NCBI GenBank assembly: GCA_910585815.1
Contig: CAJUFJ010000004.1
Location: 17,740-81,739 of the forward strand
Direction of reading: 5' to 3'
Source: an uncultured Oscillospiraceae bacterium
Lineage (GTDB): Bacteria; Bacillota; Clostridia; Oscillospirales; Oscillospiraceae
Length of the DNA: 64,000 nt
Each line of letters opens with the position of its first letter. Position 1 is the first letter of the stretch. This document shows, in pieces, positions 17,031 through 25,371 of this stretch. The translations under genes and the position numbers were made by a program. The notes beneath the pieces are model-generated. The model was not told the origin of the DNA and searched no databases. It saw only the letters and a list, made by a program, of their open reading frames with translations.

Positions 17031-19025
17031 GTGGCCTGGAAACGTACGGACTCCCGAGCCCGGGAGAAAAAGAGGAGCCTCAACGGCAGAATTTTAAAAA
17101 ATACCATCCTGAACATTCTGGTGCTGGTGGTGGTATGCTGCGGAATCATGGCGGCGGCCATGCAGTCGCTGGCCAACAGCATCCTGCTGGACAGCCTGCA
17201 GCCCATGGCCCGGCAGTCGGCCAAGACGGTGGAGGCCAATATCCACATGCTGGCCGACCGCATGATGACCATAGCGGGGGATACCCGCATCACCGAGCCC
17301 GCCGACAACAGTTGGGCCGTCCGTCAGGGGGTGTTGGAGGAGGCGGCTGAGATCTATGAGCTGCATACCATCGGCTTCTATAACCTGAACGGCAGTCTGG
17401 TCCAGGGCATTGACGGCGCGCCCGATAGCCTGGACAGCGGCTTTTTCGCCCTTTTGAAGGAGACCGACAACCTGACCACCGATGACTCTACCATCTATCA
17501 GGGCAGGCTGGGCATCACCATGGGGATGCCGGTGAAGGCAGAGGGAGAGACCGTGCTGTATGTGGTGGGCGTCTATAAGTACGACACCCTCAACGACGTA
17601 ATCAGCAGCATCAACCTGGGCCGGCACGGTATGGCCTACATGGTGAGCCACGATGGGATCGTCACCGGCCACCCGGACCAGTCTGTGGTGCTGTCCGGCC
17701 GGACCCTGTCCCAGATGTGCGGCGAAAGCCAGAAGACGGTGGACCGTGTGGTCAGCCACGAGACCGGCGCGGCGGAGTTCCGGGCGGACGGCAAGACCAT
17801 GCTGGCCGCCTTCTCCCCCATCCGGGGCACCGAGTGGTCCCTGGTGATTCAGCTCCCCAAGGCGGACTACAGCTCCTACATCAACGGCGCTATGGTGGTG
17901 TCGGTACTGGCCACCATGGCGGTGCTGGTGGTGTCGATTTTGGTGGTGCTGAAGCTGGCCCGGTCCATCTCCCGCCCGGTGAAAAGCGTCACCGACCGGA
18001 TGGTGGCCCTGTCGGGCGGCGACCTGCACACCGAGGTGATCCAGGTCCAGTCGGGCGACGAGCTGGAGGTGCTCACTCAGACCCTGGGGGTGACGGTGGA
18101 GAGCGTCAACCGCTACATATCAGACATCCAGCAGGTGCTGACCCATGTGGCGGGCGGAAACCTGCGGGCGGAGCCCCAGGTGGACTATAAGGGGGATTTC
18201 GCCCTGATCCGCACCAGCCTGAACACCATCATTCAGTCCATGAACGAGACCATCCTGGGCTTTGAGGCGGCGGCCAGCCGTCTGGCGGAGATGTCTGAGG
18301 AGCTCAACGGCCAGTCCGGCCAGCTCCAGCACGCCTCGGTGGAGCAGACCAAGTCCACCGAGGAGCTGGTGCAGGAGGTGGCCCATGTGAAGGAGCGCCT
18401 GGCCAGCGTGACGAACAGCAGCAATCAGACCCGGACCAAGACCGGGGAGATCGCCCAGTGCATCCAGGAGGCCAACACCCGCATGGACGCCCTCTCCGAG
18501 GCTATGGACGGCATCAGCGCCAACGCCCAGAAGATTACACAGATTGCCAAGTCCATTGAGGACATCGCCTTCCAGACCGGCATCCTGGCCATCAACGCCT
18601 CGGTGGAGGCGGCCCGGGCGGGCAGCGCCGGAAAGGGCTTCGCCGTGGTGGCCGAGGAGGTCCGGCAGCTGGCCTCCCGGAGCAGCGAGGCCGCCCAGAG
18701 CGCCGCAGATACGGTGAACAGCACCAGAGCCATGATCCAGACCGGCGTGGAGCTGACCGCCGACACCGCCGGCTCGCTCCAGAACATCTCCGCCGTCTCC
18801 AGCCAGATCGGCGGCATCACCGACCAGCTGGTGGCGGCCGTCCAGGGACAGGAGAGCGCCCTGGCCATCATGGAGGAGCGGATCGGGACCATCTTCTCCA
18901 TCGCGGAGCGGAACCTGCAAAACGCCACCGGCACAGAGCAGTCCAGCGGGCTGCTGGCCAAGGAGGCGGAGGCCCTCCGCTTCCAGGTGCAGCGGTTTAA
19001 GGTAAAGGAGGAACGGGGCAGATGA
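17031..19025 (+). CDS. Methyl-accepting chemotaxis protein with Cache-type sensor
   Basis: The 664-residue receptor has TM1 (about 26-48), an extracytoplasmic domain of ~235 residues that looks like a dCache fold (GRHGMAYMVSHDGIVTGHP, then a second half), TM2 (about 285-307), HAMP (about 308-360) and a cytoplasmic signalling coil. The conserved hairpin tip lies around residues 505-545 (EDIAFQTGILAINASVEAARAG). The GTG at 17031 follows AAGGAG at good distance, and an extended -10 (TGTGGTATACT, ending 16917) lies upstream. No other chemotaxis genes are in the window. Its stop overlaps the next start, coupling it to an FMN-binding lipoprotein. Confidence 0.9.
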   Translation: MAWKRTDSRAREKKRSLNGRILKNTILNILVLVVVCCGIMAAAMQSLANSILLDSLQPMARQSAKTVEANIHMLADRMMTIAGDTRITEPADNSWAVRQGVLEEAAEIYELHTIGFYNLNGSLVQGIDGAPDSLDSGFFALLKETDNLTTDDSTIYQGRLGITMGMPVKAEGETVLYVVGVYKYDTLNDVISSINLGRHGMAYMVSHDGIVTGHPDQSVVLSGRTLSQMCGESQKTVDRVVSHETGAAEFRADGKTMLAAFSPIRGTEWSLVIQLPKADYSSYINGAMVVSVLATMAVLVVSILVVLKLARSISRPVKSVTDRMVALSGGDLHTEVIQVQSGDELEVLTQTLGVTVESVNRYISDIQQVLTHVAGGNLRAEPQVDYKGDFALIRTSLNTIIQSMNETILGFEAAASRLAEMSEELNGQSGQLQHASVEQTKSTEELVQEVAHVKERLASVTNSSNQTRTKTGEIAQCIQEANTRMDALSEAMDGISANAQKITQIAKSIEDIAFQTGILAINASVEAARAGSAGKGFAVVAEEVRQLASRSSEAAQSAADTVNSTRAMIQTGVELTADTAGSLQNISAVSSQIGGITDQLVAAVQGQESALAIMEERIGTIFSIAERNLQNATGTEQSSGLLAKEAEALRFQVQRFKVKEERGR

Positions 19026-19462
19026 AACGGATACTGAGTCTTGTACTGGCCCTGCTGCTGGCGGCGTCGCTGACGGCCTGCGGGGATAAGACAGCCCTTC
19101 AGGACGGCTACTACACCGCCCAGGCCGCCGAATTCAGCCACGGCTGGAAAGAGTTTATCACCATCATGGTGAAGGGCGGCAGCATCGTCTCGGTGGAGTA
19201 CAACGCCGAAAATGCCAGCGGCTTTATCAAGAGCTGGGACAACGCCTATATGCAGAACATGCTCCACAGCAATGGGACCTATCCCAACGAGTACACCCGC
19301 TATTACGCCGGACAGTTGCTGAAGGGGCAGGGGGAGGGCACAATTGACGCCCTGGCCGGGGCCTCCTCCTCCCACGGCTCCTTCCAGAAGCTGGCCGCCG
19401 CAGTGGTGGAACAGGCCCGGAAGGGCGATTCCAGCATCGTGTTTGTGGACACAGCCCATTAA
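19022..19462 (+). CDS. FMN-binding domain lipoprotein
   Basis: The 146-residue protein has a lipoprotein signal (lipobox LTAC, Cys20) and then an FMN-binding fold like that of RnfG/NqrC-related and Tpp15-type proteins: DGYYTAQAAEFSHGWKEF, a VxVKGGxIVSVEY strand, and DALAGASSSHGSF near residue 118, which resembles the S/T-G-A-T/S flavinylation motif. Attachment of FMN there would be covalent in the Rnf/Nqr family; whether it happens here is unknown. The ATGA overlap with the chemoreceptor gene suggests they work together at the outer face of the membrane, perhaps in redox or electron-acceptor sensing. Confidence 0.7.
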   Translation: MKRILSLVLALLLAASLTACGDKTALQDGYYTAQAAEFSHGWKEFITIMVKGGSIVSVEYNAENASGFIKSWDNAYMQNMLHSNGTYPNEYTRYYAGQLLKGQGEGTIDALAGASSSHGSFQKLAAAVVEQARKGDSSIVFVDTAH

Positions 19463-19468
19463 ACCAGG

Positions 19469-19503
19469 AAGCGCCTCCGCCCAAGCCGGCGGGGGCGTTT
19501 CCG
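19469..19503 (+). terminator. Probable terminator after the chemoreceptor-lipoprotein pair
   Basis: A GC-rich stem (AGCGCCTCCGCC pairing with GGCGGGGGCGTT, with G-U wobbles) is followed by a short T-containing tail. Confidence 0.5.
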
Positions 19504-19517
19504 GCTGTTGCACTTGC

Positions 19518-19694
19518 CTCATAATTTTAGGAAAACTGACGAATGTAGGGCAAGGGCTCTGCCCTTGCCTTATTCCGTCGCCGCTTTATCCCCATACGGG
19601 GATAGGCAGAGGGGAACCCCTGCCCTCGTCTTCCCGATGCCGTTTTATCCCCTTACGGGGATAGGCAGGGGTAGAACCCCTGCCCTACATGACG
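19518..19694. repeat. Palindromic repeat family P4, copy A
   Basis: About 175 bp composed of consecutive small dyads: GGGCAAGGGC/GCCCTTGCC, TATCCCC/GGGGATA and GGCAGGGG/CCCCTGCC. It is closely similar to copies at 42000-42164 and 48861-49043. This copy has an extra internal duplicate of the TATCCCC...GGCAGG part. It fills most of the gap 19463-19766; no gene was seen there. Confidence 0.8.
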
Positions 19695-19701
19695 TACGGG
19701 G

Positions 19702-19730
19702 TTGCCTTTTGGAGCATAATCTGGTATGCT
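19702..19730 (+). promoter_or_regulatory. Promoter with overlapping dyad before the YitT-like gene
   Basis: TTGCCT (19702-19707) and TATGCT (19725-19730) are 17 bp apart. The palindrome GGAGCATA-ATCTGG-TATGCTCC (19711-19732) covers the spacer and -10 box, so it may be an operator for an unidentified regulator. Confidence 0.5.
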
Positions 19731-19766
19731 CCCAGATAATTAAACGGAAAAGAGGACGGTTCCATC

Positions 19767-20363
19767 GTGAAGCTGAAACCCACATCCTGCGCGGTGGCGC
19801 TGTTCAGCAGCGCCTTTCTGGCCTTCGGGCTGTACCATGTCCACTCCTTCTCCGGGGTAACGGAGGGGGGCGTGCTGGGCATGACCCTGCTGCTGGAGCA
19901 CTGGCTCCACATCTCCCCGGCGGTGTCCGGCTTTGTGATGAACGCGGTGTGCTACGCGGCGGGATGGCGGCTGCTGGGCCGGGCGTTCATCGGCTACTCC
20001 GCCGTCGCGGCGGCGGGCTTTTCCCTGGCCTATAAAATATTTGAGCAGTTCCCGCCCCTGTGGCCCGGTTTGGCCGAACTGCCGCTGGCCGCGTCGGTGC
20101 TGGGGGCGGTATTTGTGGGCGTGGGGGCCGGGCTGTGCGTCCGGGTGGGGGGTGCCACCGGCGGGGACGACGCCCTGGCCATGTGCCTCGCCCGTATGAC
20201 CGGCTGGGATATCCAGTGGATCTACCTGCTGTCCGACTTTTCGGTGCTGGCCCTGTCTGTGAGCTACATCCCCCTGGAGCGCATCGGCTGGTCGGTGCTG
20301 ACGGTGGTGCTCTCCGGCCAGATCATCGGGGTGATTCAGAAGGTTGGGAGAAAAGATTTCTGA
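19767..20363 (+). CDS. YitT-like membrane protein (short form)
   Basis: The 198-residue protein has five hydrophobic segments and the glycine-rich first-helix pattern FSGVTEGGVLGMTLLL and GGATGGDDALA seen in YitT/DUF161-related membrane proteins. The C-terminal cytoplasmic DUF2179 domain of full-length YitT proteins is absent, so it is a short form. The GTG at 19767 is preceded by GAGGACGG. Function of the family is unknown; it stands alone with its own promoter. Confidence 0.65.
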   Translation: MKLKPTSCAVALFSSAFLAFGLYHVHSFSGVTEGGVLGMTLLLEHWLHISPAVSGFVMNAVCYAAGWRLLGRAFIGYSAVAAAGFSLAYKIFEQFPPLWPGLAELPLAASVLGAVFVGVGAGLCVRVGGATGGDDALAMCLARMTGWDIQWIYLLSDFSVLALSVSYIPLERIGWSVLTVVLSGQIIGVIQKVGRKDF

Positions 20364-20435
20364 ATAACCGTTATTTCTGCCCGGATTTTTGCCGATAGTT
20401 ACAACAGTGACAGACGGGAAAGGGGGAGAAATGCT

Positions 20436-21182
20436 GTGAGTGGTATGAGCATATCGGGGGTTGGGGGAGCTGCGGGCTATCCCGGCCCGTCCGCCGGCCG
20501 GCCGCCCGCCTCTCCCGCAAATGAGGAGCAGCAGGCCCTGGTGGACGCCCTCCGGGAGGAGCAGGAGGGCCAGCCCGATCTGGCGGAGATGATAAAGGAG
20601 GCCCGGGAGAAGGCGGCGGAACGGGAGGAGATGTTTAAGCTCCCCAAGAACAGCCGCCGGTACGGCGACACGGCCATCATCGCCTACTCCAAGCTGGCCC
20701 GGGCCAGGAGTCTGGGGGAGGTGGATGCCGCCTCCGGCTACGCCCGGCGGCAGATCGCCCAGCTGCGGGCGGCCAAGCGGAGCGACAGCGACAACGCCGA
20801 CCGCATCCAGGCGGCCATCAACCAGCTGCAAAAGGCGGTGAACCGGGCGGGGCGAAAAAAGCGGGAGATTTCCCAGGAGAAGCTCACCGCCAAGCGCCAT
20901 GCCAAGCTGGAGAAGGAGAAGCGCACCCGAGAGGCCAAGCGCCTGCGCCACCAGCTGAAGTGCCGTCAGACCCAGCGGATGATTCGGGAGTCGGGCTACC
21001 TGCGGGAGGCGGAGGTTGACAATCGCTTTCAGGACCAGATTGCTGCCAGCAAGCTGGAAATGCGTAACCAGATGCAGGAGCTGATAGACCAGACAAAGGT
21101 GCCGGTGGAGACCGCCGTTCAGCAGTACGCCGCCGCCTCGGCGGAGCCTGCGCCCGCCCCTGAAATCAGTGTGGAAGCATAA
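20436..21182 (+). CDS. Hypothetical charged coiled-coil protein
   Basis: I do not recognise this 248-residue protein. It has a Gly/Pro/Ala-rich N-terminus (residues 5-27), long charged helices (about 45-75 and 105-200, very rich in Lys, Arg and Glu) and an Ala/Pro-rich tail. There is no signal peptide or membrane segment, so it is probably cytoplasmic, perhaps nucleic-acid or envelope-associated because of the basic coiled coil. GTG 20436 is used after AGGGGGAG. It ends just before a shared terminator with the RNase P RNA gene on the other strand. Confidence 0.7.
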   Translation: MSGMSISGVGGAAGYPGPSAGRPPASPANEEQQALVDALREEQEGQPDLAEMIKEAREKAAEREEMFKLPKNSRRYGDTAIIAYSKLARARSLGEVDAASGYARRQIAQLRAAKRSDSDNADRIQAAINQLQKAVNRAGRKKREISQEKLTAKRHAKLEKEKRTREAKRLRHQLKCRQTQRMIRESGYLREAEVDNRFQDQIAASKLEMRNQMQELIDQTKVPVETAVQQYAAASAEPAPAPEISVEA

Positions 21183-21186
21183 AACG

Positions 21187-21221
21187 AAAACCGCCGTGGA
21201 AAAAATCCACAGCGGTTTTTC
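21187..21221. terminator. Bidirectional terminator between the coiled-coil gene and rnpB
   Basis: The stem AAAACCGC(C)GTGGA pairs with TCCAC(A)GCGGTTTTT, with T-rich runs on both strands, so it ends transcription from both converging genes. Confidence 0.85.
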
Positions 21222-21231
21222 TCATGTTGCA

Positions 21232-21584
21232 GAAAGCCTGTAAGCCGGGTTCTGTCTTTTAAGACAGCCATCTATCTCGACGCGTCATTGCTGACGCGCT
21301 CTAGCCGCCTCCCCGGGACGGCCGGGCCGGCCTGTATGTCCCTCCACGGCGTTGCTCCGGATAGAGTTTACAGCGATGGGCACTTTTACGCGCCATCGGG
21401 TGAGCTCTTACCTCGCCTTTCCATCCTTACCGGCCGGCGAAAAGCCGGCCGGCGGTCTATTTCTGTTGCACTTTTCCTAGGGTCGCCCCCGGCGGGTGTT
21501 ACCCGTTATCCTTGCCCTGCGGAGCCCGGACTTTCCTCACAGGCGGGCCTTTCGCCCCGCCCGCGCGGCTGTCCAGCTTACTGC
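21232..21584 (-). ncRNA. rnpB: RNase P RNA
   Basis: This is the catalytic RNA of RNase P, which removes 5' leaders from pre-tRNAs. On the minus strand the 5' region reads AAGCTGGACAGCCGCG, followed by GAGGAAAGTCCGGGCTCC (complement of 21521-21538), the universally conserved P4/J3-4 region. Further on lie GGGTAACACCCG, the ACAGAAATAGACCGCC region, and the 3' end ACAGAACCCGGCTTA (complement of about 21241-21255). A consensus promoter lies 8 nt upstream and a terminator follows. The ends are estimated to within a few bases. Confidence 0.95.
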
Positions 21585-21591
21585 AAAGGGT

Positions 21592-21620
21592 ATCATACAG
21601 GAAAATGGACCGAATGTCAA
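21592..21620 (-). promoter_or_regulatory. rnpB promoter
   Basis: TTGACA (21620-21615) and TATGAT (21597-21592) on the minus strand are 17 bp apart and put the start near 21585, at the 5' end of RNase P RNA. Confidence 0.85.
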
Positions 21621-21647
21621 ATGCCAGGAAAAATTTTCTTCTCCGGG

Positions 21648-21676
21648 TTGAGTATTTTTTTGGAATGTGTTAGAAT
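21648..21676 (+). promoter_or_regulatory. Promoter of ddl-murF
   Basis: TTGAGT (21648-21653) and TAGAAT (21671-21676) are 17 bp apart, with TGTG before the -10. It is back-to-back with the rnpB promoter. Confidence 0.65.
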
Positions 21677-21759
21677 ATCTTACTAATGATAAAATGACGT
21701 TGGTATGCCTATCTCCGGGGAAGGGGCCTTCCCCAGAATCTGAAATGAGGGATTGATCG

Positions 21760-22803
21760 ATGAAAGTTTTAGTGTTGGCGGGCGGCTTGAGCCCGGAGCG
21801 CAATGTGTCGCTGTCGTCCGGGGCTATGGTGTGCCAGGCCCTGCGGGACCGGGGCCATCAGGTGGCGCTGATGGACCTGTTCTACGGCCTGGATGGGGCG
21901 CTGAATGGGGACAATCTCTATGTGGCCCCCATTCCCGACACGTACAAGCGGGTGGCCCGGGAGGCCCCCGACCTGGAGCAGCTGCGGGCCAGCCGGCCCG
22001 GCCCCTCCGCCATCGGTGACGGCGTTCTGGAGATGTGCGCCGGGGCAGACGTGGTCTATCTAGCCCTCCACGGCGCCTGCGGCGAGGACGGCCGCATTCA
22101 GGCCGCCCTGGACCTGCTGGGAGTGCCTTACACCGGCTCGGGTTGCCTGGGCTCCGCCATCGCCATGGACAAAGACCTCACCAAGCGGCTGGTGGCCGGC
22201 AAGGTGAAAACCCCCCGGTGGGAGACCGTCACCGTGACGGAGGAGAACATCGCCCAGATTATGGAGCGCACCCAGCTGCCTGCGGTGGTGAAGCCCATCG
22301 CCAGCGGCTCCTCCATCGGGGTGTACATCGCCAAAAAGCCGGGTGAGCTGCAAAAGGCCCTGGAGGCCAGCGTCAAGCTGGGGGGGCGCACTGTAATTGA
22401 GGAGTACATCCGGGGCCGGGAGATCCAGGTGGCGGTGCTGGGGGACAGGGCCCTGCCCTCCATCGAGATCATCCCCCGGGAGGGCTTTTACGACTACGCC
22501 AACAAGTACCAGCCCGGGGCGGCCCATGAGATTTGCCCCGCCCGCATCCCCAGGGAGTGGGAGCAGGCCATCGGTGACGCCGCCCTCACCGTCTTCCGCA
22601 CCATCGGCCTGTCGGTCTACGCCCGGGCCGACTTCATCGTCACCTCGGACGGCACCCCCTATTTTCTGGAAATCAACACCCTGCCCGGCATGACTCCCAC
22701 CAGCCTGGTGCCCCAGGAGGCGGCGGCGGTGGGCATCGACTATGGCAAGCTGTGTGAGACCATTATCCAGATGTCGCTGGAGGCCCGGAAGGAGGGACTG
22801 TGA
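21760..22803 (+). CDS. ddl: D-alanine--D-alanine ligase
   Basis: This cytoplasmic ATP-grasp enzyme joins two D-alanines for the peptidoglycan stem. At 347 residues it is of normal length. It starts KVLVLAGGLSPERNVSLSSG, has HGACGEDGRIQAALDLLGVPYTG (here only the HG and GEDG positions matter), the ATP-grasp lysine and loop VVKPIASGSSIGV, and the C-terminal metal site EINTLPGMTPTSL. Ligand-loop residues for D-Ala versus D-Lac were not resolved. It overlaps murF by one nucleotide (TGATG), so the dipeptide maker and its user are co-translated. Confidence 0.95.
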   Translation: MKVLVLAGGLSPERNVSLSSGAMVCQALRDRGHQVALMDLFYGLDGALNGDNLYVAPIPDTYKRVAREAPDLEQLRASRPGPSAIGDGVLEMCAGADVVYLALHGACGEDGRIQAALDLLGVPYTGSGCLGSAIAMDKDLTKRLVAGKVKTPRWETVTVTEENIAQIMERTQLPAVVKPIASGSSIGVYIAKKPGELQKALEASVKLGGRTVIEEYIRGREIQVAVLGDRALPSIEIIPREGFYDYANKYQPGAAHEICPARIPREWEQAIGDAALTVFRTIGLSVYARADFIVTSDGTPYFLEINTLPGMTPTSLVPQEAAAVGIDYGKLCETIIQMSLEARKEGL

Positions 22804-24194
22804 TGGAGACCATTACCCTGAAGCAGCTGCTGGAGGCGGTGGACGGCCGCCTGCTGGGGACGTTTGACGCCCTGGACACCCCCATCTCCCAAGTAGAGAC
22901 CGACAGCCGGTCCATCCACCCCGGCGCCCTGTTTATCCCCCTGGTGGGGGACCGCTTCGACGGCCACGCCTATATCAACCCCGCTCTGGAAGGGGGAGCC
23001 CTGGGCTGCCTCACCGCCCATGAGCGGGACAGCTACCGCACGGATCGGTTTTACGTGAAGGTAGACGACACCGAGCGGGCCCTGGGCCGCCTGGCCGCCT
23101 GGTATAAAAACCGCTTCCCCATCCCCTTCCTTGGGGTGACAGGCAGCGTGGGCAAGACCACCGCCAAGGATATGCTGGCCGCCGTGCTGGGCGTGAAGTA
23201 CAAGGTGCTCAAAACCGAGGGCAACCACAACAACAACATCGGCCTGCCGCTCACCCTGCTGGAGCTGGATTCCAGCCACCAGATGGGGGTGCTGGAGATG
23301 GGCATGGACAAATTCGGGGAGATCGACTACCTGGCCGGCATTGTGGAGCCCGATGTGGGGGTTATCACCAACATCGGCGACGCCCACATCGAGCGGCTGG
23401 GCAGCCGGGAGAACATCTTTAAGGCCAAGTGCGAGCTGCTGCCCCACGTGAAGGGGGACGGGGTCCTGGTCCTCAACGGGGACGACCCCCTGCTGTCCAC
23501 CCTGAGGGGCAATACCCCTGTCCCGGCCCTGTTCTGCGGCCAGGGGGAGGGGTGCGCCTACCGGGCCCAGGTGACGGGGGGGGACGGGGTGAGCCACATC
23601 CACTGCCGCCTGACCACCCCCCGCATGGACCGGGAGGTGGAGATACCCGCCCTGGGGGAGCACATGGTCTATCCCGCCCTTATCGCAGTGGCGGTGGGAG
23701 AGCGGTTCGGCCTCACCCCCGACCAGATTGAGGAGGGCATCCGCCAATTTGTCCCCACCCGGATGCGCATGAACGTGCTGCGCCGGGGCGCGGGCGTCAC
23801 CATTCTGGACGACACCTACAACGCCAACCCCCAGTCCATGCGGGCGGCCATCAGCGCCCTGTCCGACAGCCGGGGCAGCCGGAAGGTTGCCATTCTGGGC
23901 GACATGCTGGAGCTGGGGCCCTTCGCCCCCGCCCTCCACGCCGGAGTGGGGGAGTACCTGGGCCAGGCCCGCATCGACTGCCTGGTGGCGGTGGGAGAGC
24001 TGGCCGGACACATCGCCCAGGGCGCCCGGGACGCCGGGGTGCCCCAGGTGTTCCAGTGCCGGGACCGGGAGGAGGCCAAGGCCGTCCTGCCCCAGGTGCT
24101 CGGCCCCGACTGCACCGTGCTGGTGAAGGCCTCCCGGGGCATGAAGCTGGAAGAACTCACCGCCAGACTGCTGGAGCTGACGGCGGAGATATAG
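22803..24194 (+). CDS. murF: UDP-N-acetylmuramoyl-tripeptide--D-alanyl-D-alanine ligase
   Basis: MurF adds D-Ala-D-Ala to the UDP-MurNAc tripeptide. The 463-residue protein has the N-terminal substrate domain (DSRSIHPGALFIPL), the ATP site GVTGSVGKTTAKDML near residues 112-125, NHNNNIGLPLTLL, and the C-terminal domain with DDTYNANPQSM. GGAGGG lies 6 nt before ATG 22803; GTG 22800 is the only alternative. It follows ddl directly, as in many Firmicutes. Confidence 0.95.
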   Translation: METITLKQLLEAVDGRLLGTFDALDTPISQVETDSRSIHPGALFIPLVGDRFDGHAYINPALEGGALGCLTAHERDSYRTDRFYVKVDDTERALGRLAAWYKNRFPIPFLGVTGSVGKTTAKDMLAAVLGVKYKVLKTEGNHNNNIGLPLTLLELDSSHQMGVLEMGMDKFGEIDYLAGIVEPDVGVITNIGDAHIERLGSRENIFKAKCELLPHVKGDGVLVLNGDDPLLSTLRGNTPVPALFCGQGEGCAYRAQVTGGDGVSHIHCRLTTPRMDREVEIPALGEHMVYPALIAVAVGERFGLTPDQIEEGIRQFVPTRMRMNVLRRGAGVTILDDTYNANPQSMRAAISALSDSRGSRKVAILGDMLELGPFAPALHAGVGEYLGQARIDCLVAVGELAGHIAQGARDAGVPQVFQCRDREEAKAVLPQVLGPDCTVLVKASRGMKLEELTARLLELTAEI

Positions 24195-24212
24195 ACAGAA
24201 AGGGTGACTAAT

Positions 24213-24812
24213 ATGCTGCCGGAGCGCTATGAAGAAGTCAAGGAACTGATCGATCGGATTGCCGAGTATTACGGCCCGGTGGAGGAGAACCCGCTACTGG
24301 AGGAGCAGACGGCGGAAATGTGCCGCCTGACCGGCCGGGATTGGGACGCGGAGGAGGTAGGAAACTGGTGCTTTGAGTACTGGAGCCGCGCTTCTCTGGA
24401 CGAGACGGCCTATTTCTTCTTCCACGGCGATCTGCCGGAGGCTAAGGTGATCGAGCTGGTCTTCTGGAAGCTGAAGCCGGGAGTGAACATGGAGCCGCAG
24501 CCCCTCTTTGAGAAGCTGCGCTATATCAAGACCTGCGCCAAGGTTAAGGCAGTGGAGCTCCTGCCGATGGAGGAGATCGTGTCCCGACTGGAGGAGCTGT
24601 TATCTGGTTGGGACCGGCAGGAGAGCCGGGACCGTTCCGTATTCCAAAAGGTCCGACCCCAGGAGCCCTGGCATACAGAGGAGGTCCGGCTCTTTGGCTA
24701 TGAGGATAAAATGCTGTCCATTACCTGCACCAATGTGTCGGAGGCGGACCGCACAGCGGTTCTTCATCTGATGGAGGGCTTTGGCTGCGCAGTTTACCAC
24801 CCGAAGGATTAG
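24213..24812 (+). CDS. Hypothetical acidic protein
   Basis: I do not recognise this 199-residue protein. It is soluble, acidic and helical in its first 140 residues (many Glu and Leu), followed by a mixed C-terminal part (EVRLFGYEDKMLSITCTNVS). ATG 24213 has AGAAAGGGTG upstream and lies 18 nt after murF, so it may be co-transcribed. No catalytic motif is visible. Confidence 0.7.
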   Translation: MLPERYEEVKELIDRIAEYYGPVEENPLLEEQTAEMCRLTGRDWDAEEVGNWCFEYWSRASLDETAYFFFHGDLPEAKVIELVFWKLKPGVNMEPQPLFEKLRYIKTCAKVKAVELLPMEEIVSRLEELLSGWDRQESRDRSVFQKVRPQEPWHTEEVRLFGYEDKMLSITCTNVSEADRTAVLHLMEGFGCAVYHPKD

Positions 24813-24831
24813 AAAGATATACGTAACCTGT

Positions 24832-24969
24832 AAAAAAGCCTCCCTCTCAGAGGGAGGTGGCACGGCGAAGCCGTGACGGAGGGAGTCCAGAGCTTACCAG
24901 GTGCTTCAGCTTACTCCCTCAGTCTGGCCTGCGGCCAGCCAGCTCCCTCAGGGAGGGAGCCTTTTTGAG
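24832..24969. repeat. Palindromic repeat family P1, copy 1
   Basis: About 138 bp with outer arms AAAAAGCCTCCCTC and CTCCCTCAGGGAGGGAGCC plus inner dyads GGCACGGCGAAGCCGTG and CTGGCCTGCGGCCAG. Similar copies are at 43114-43221, 53291-53433 and 54512-54628. It lies immediately upstream of a DUF559 gene. Confidence 0.85.
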
Positions 24970-24997
24970 GCACCCTGGATTTTGGGAGGAAATCGGT

Positions 24998-25360
24998 ATG
25001 TCGCTTCCTTACAAGAATGTGTTAATTCCGAAGGCAAAGGAATTGCGTAAAAATGCAACAAAACAGGAAAACCACCTTTGGTACGACTATTTACGTACGT
25101 ACCCAGTCCGCTTTCAAAGACAAAAGGTGATATCAGGTTTTATTGCCGATTTTTACTGTCATCAGGCCAAACTTGTAATTGAACTGGATGGCTCCCAACA
25201 TTATACTCAGGATGGTCGACTTTACGATAAAGAGAGGAGTATGGTCTTTGCCAGATTTGGCATACAGGTGCTCCGATTTTCAAATGCGGAAATTGATAGG
25301 CAGTTTCCAGCGGTCTGTGAAGTGATTCACAGGGAAACGCAAAAAAGAATGCTAAAATAA
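24998..25360 (+). CDS. DUF559 domain protein (Vsr/restriction-endonuclease-like fold)
   Basis: The 120-residue protein matches the DUF559 pattern: ELRKNATKQENHLWYDYLRTY, FQRQKVISGFIADFYC with the acidic/aromatic core, then LVIELDGSQHYTQDG (catalytic-type Glu-x-Asp) and YDKERSMVFARFGIQVLRFSN. The fold is related to Vsr mismatch endonucleases; the biological role is not known. ATG 24998 has GGGAGGA upstream. It has clearly lower GC content than its neighbours and abuts a P1 repeat, which suggests it arrived by transfer. It converges with mtnA, only 11 nt apart, with a GAATGCT/AGCATTC hairpin spanning the junction. Confidence 0.85.
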   Translation: MSLPYKNVLIPKAKELRKNATKQENHLWYDYLRTYPVRFQRQKVISGFIADFYCHQAKLVIELDGSQHYTQDGRLYDKERSMVFARFGIQVLRFSNAEIDRQFPAVCEVIHRETQKRMLK

Positions 25361-25371
25361 AGCATTCAGCG

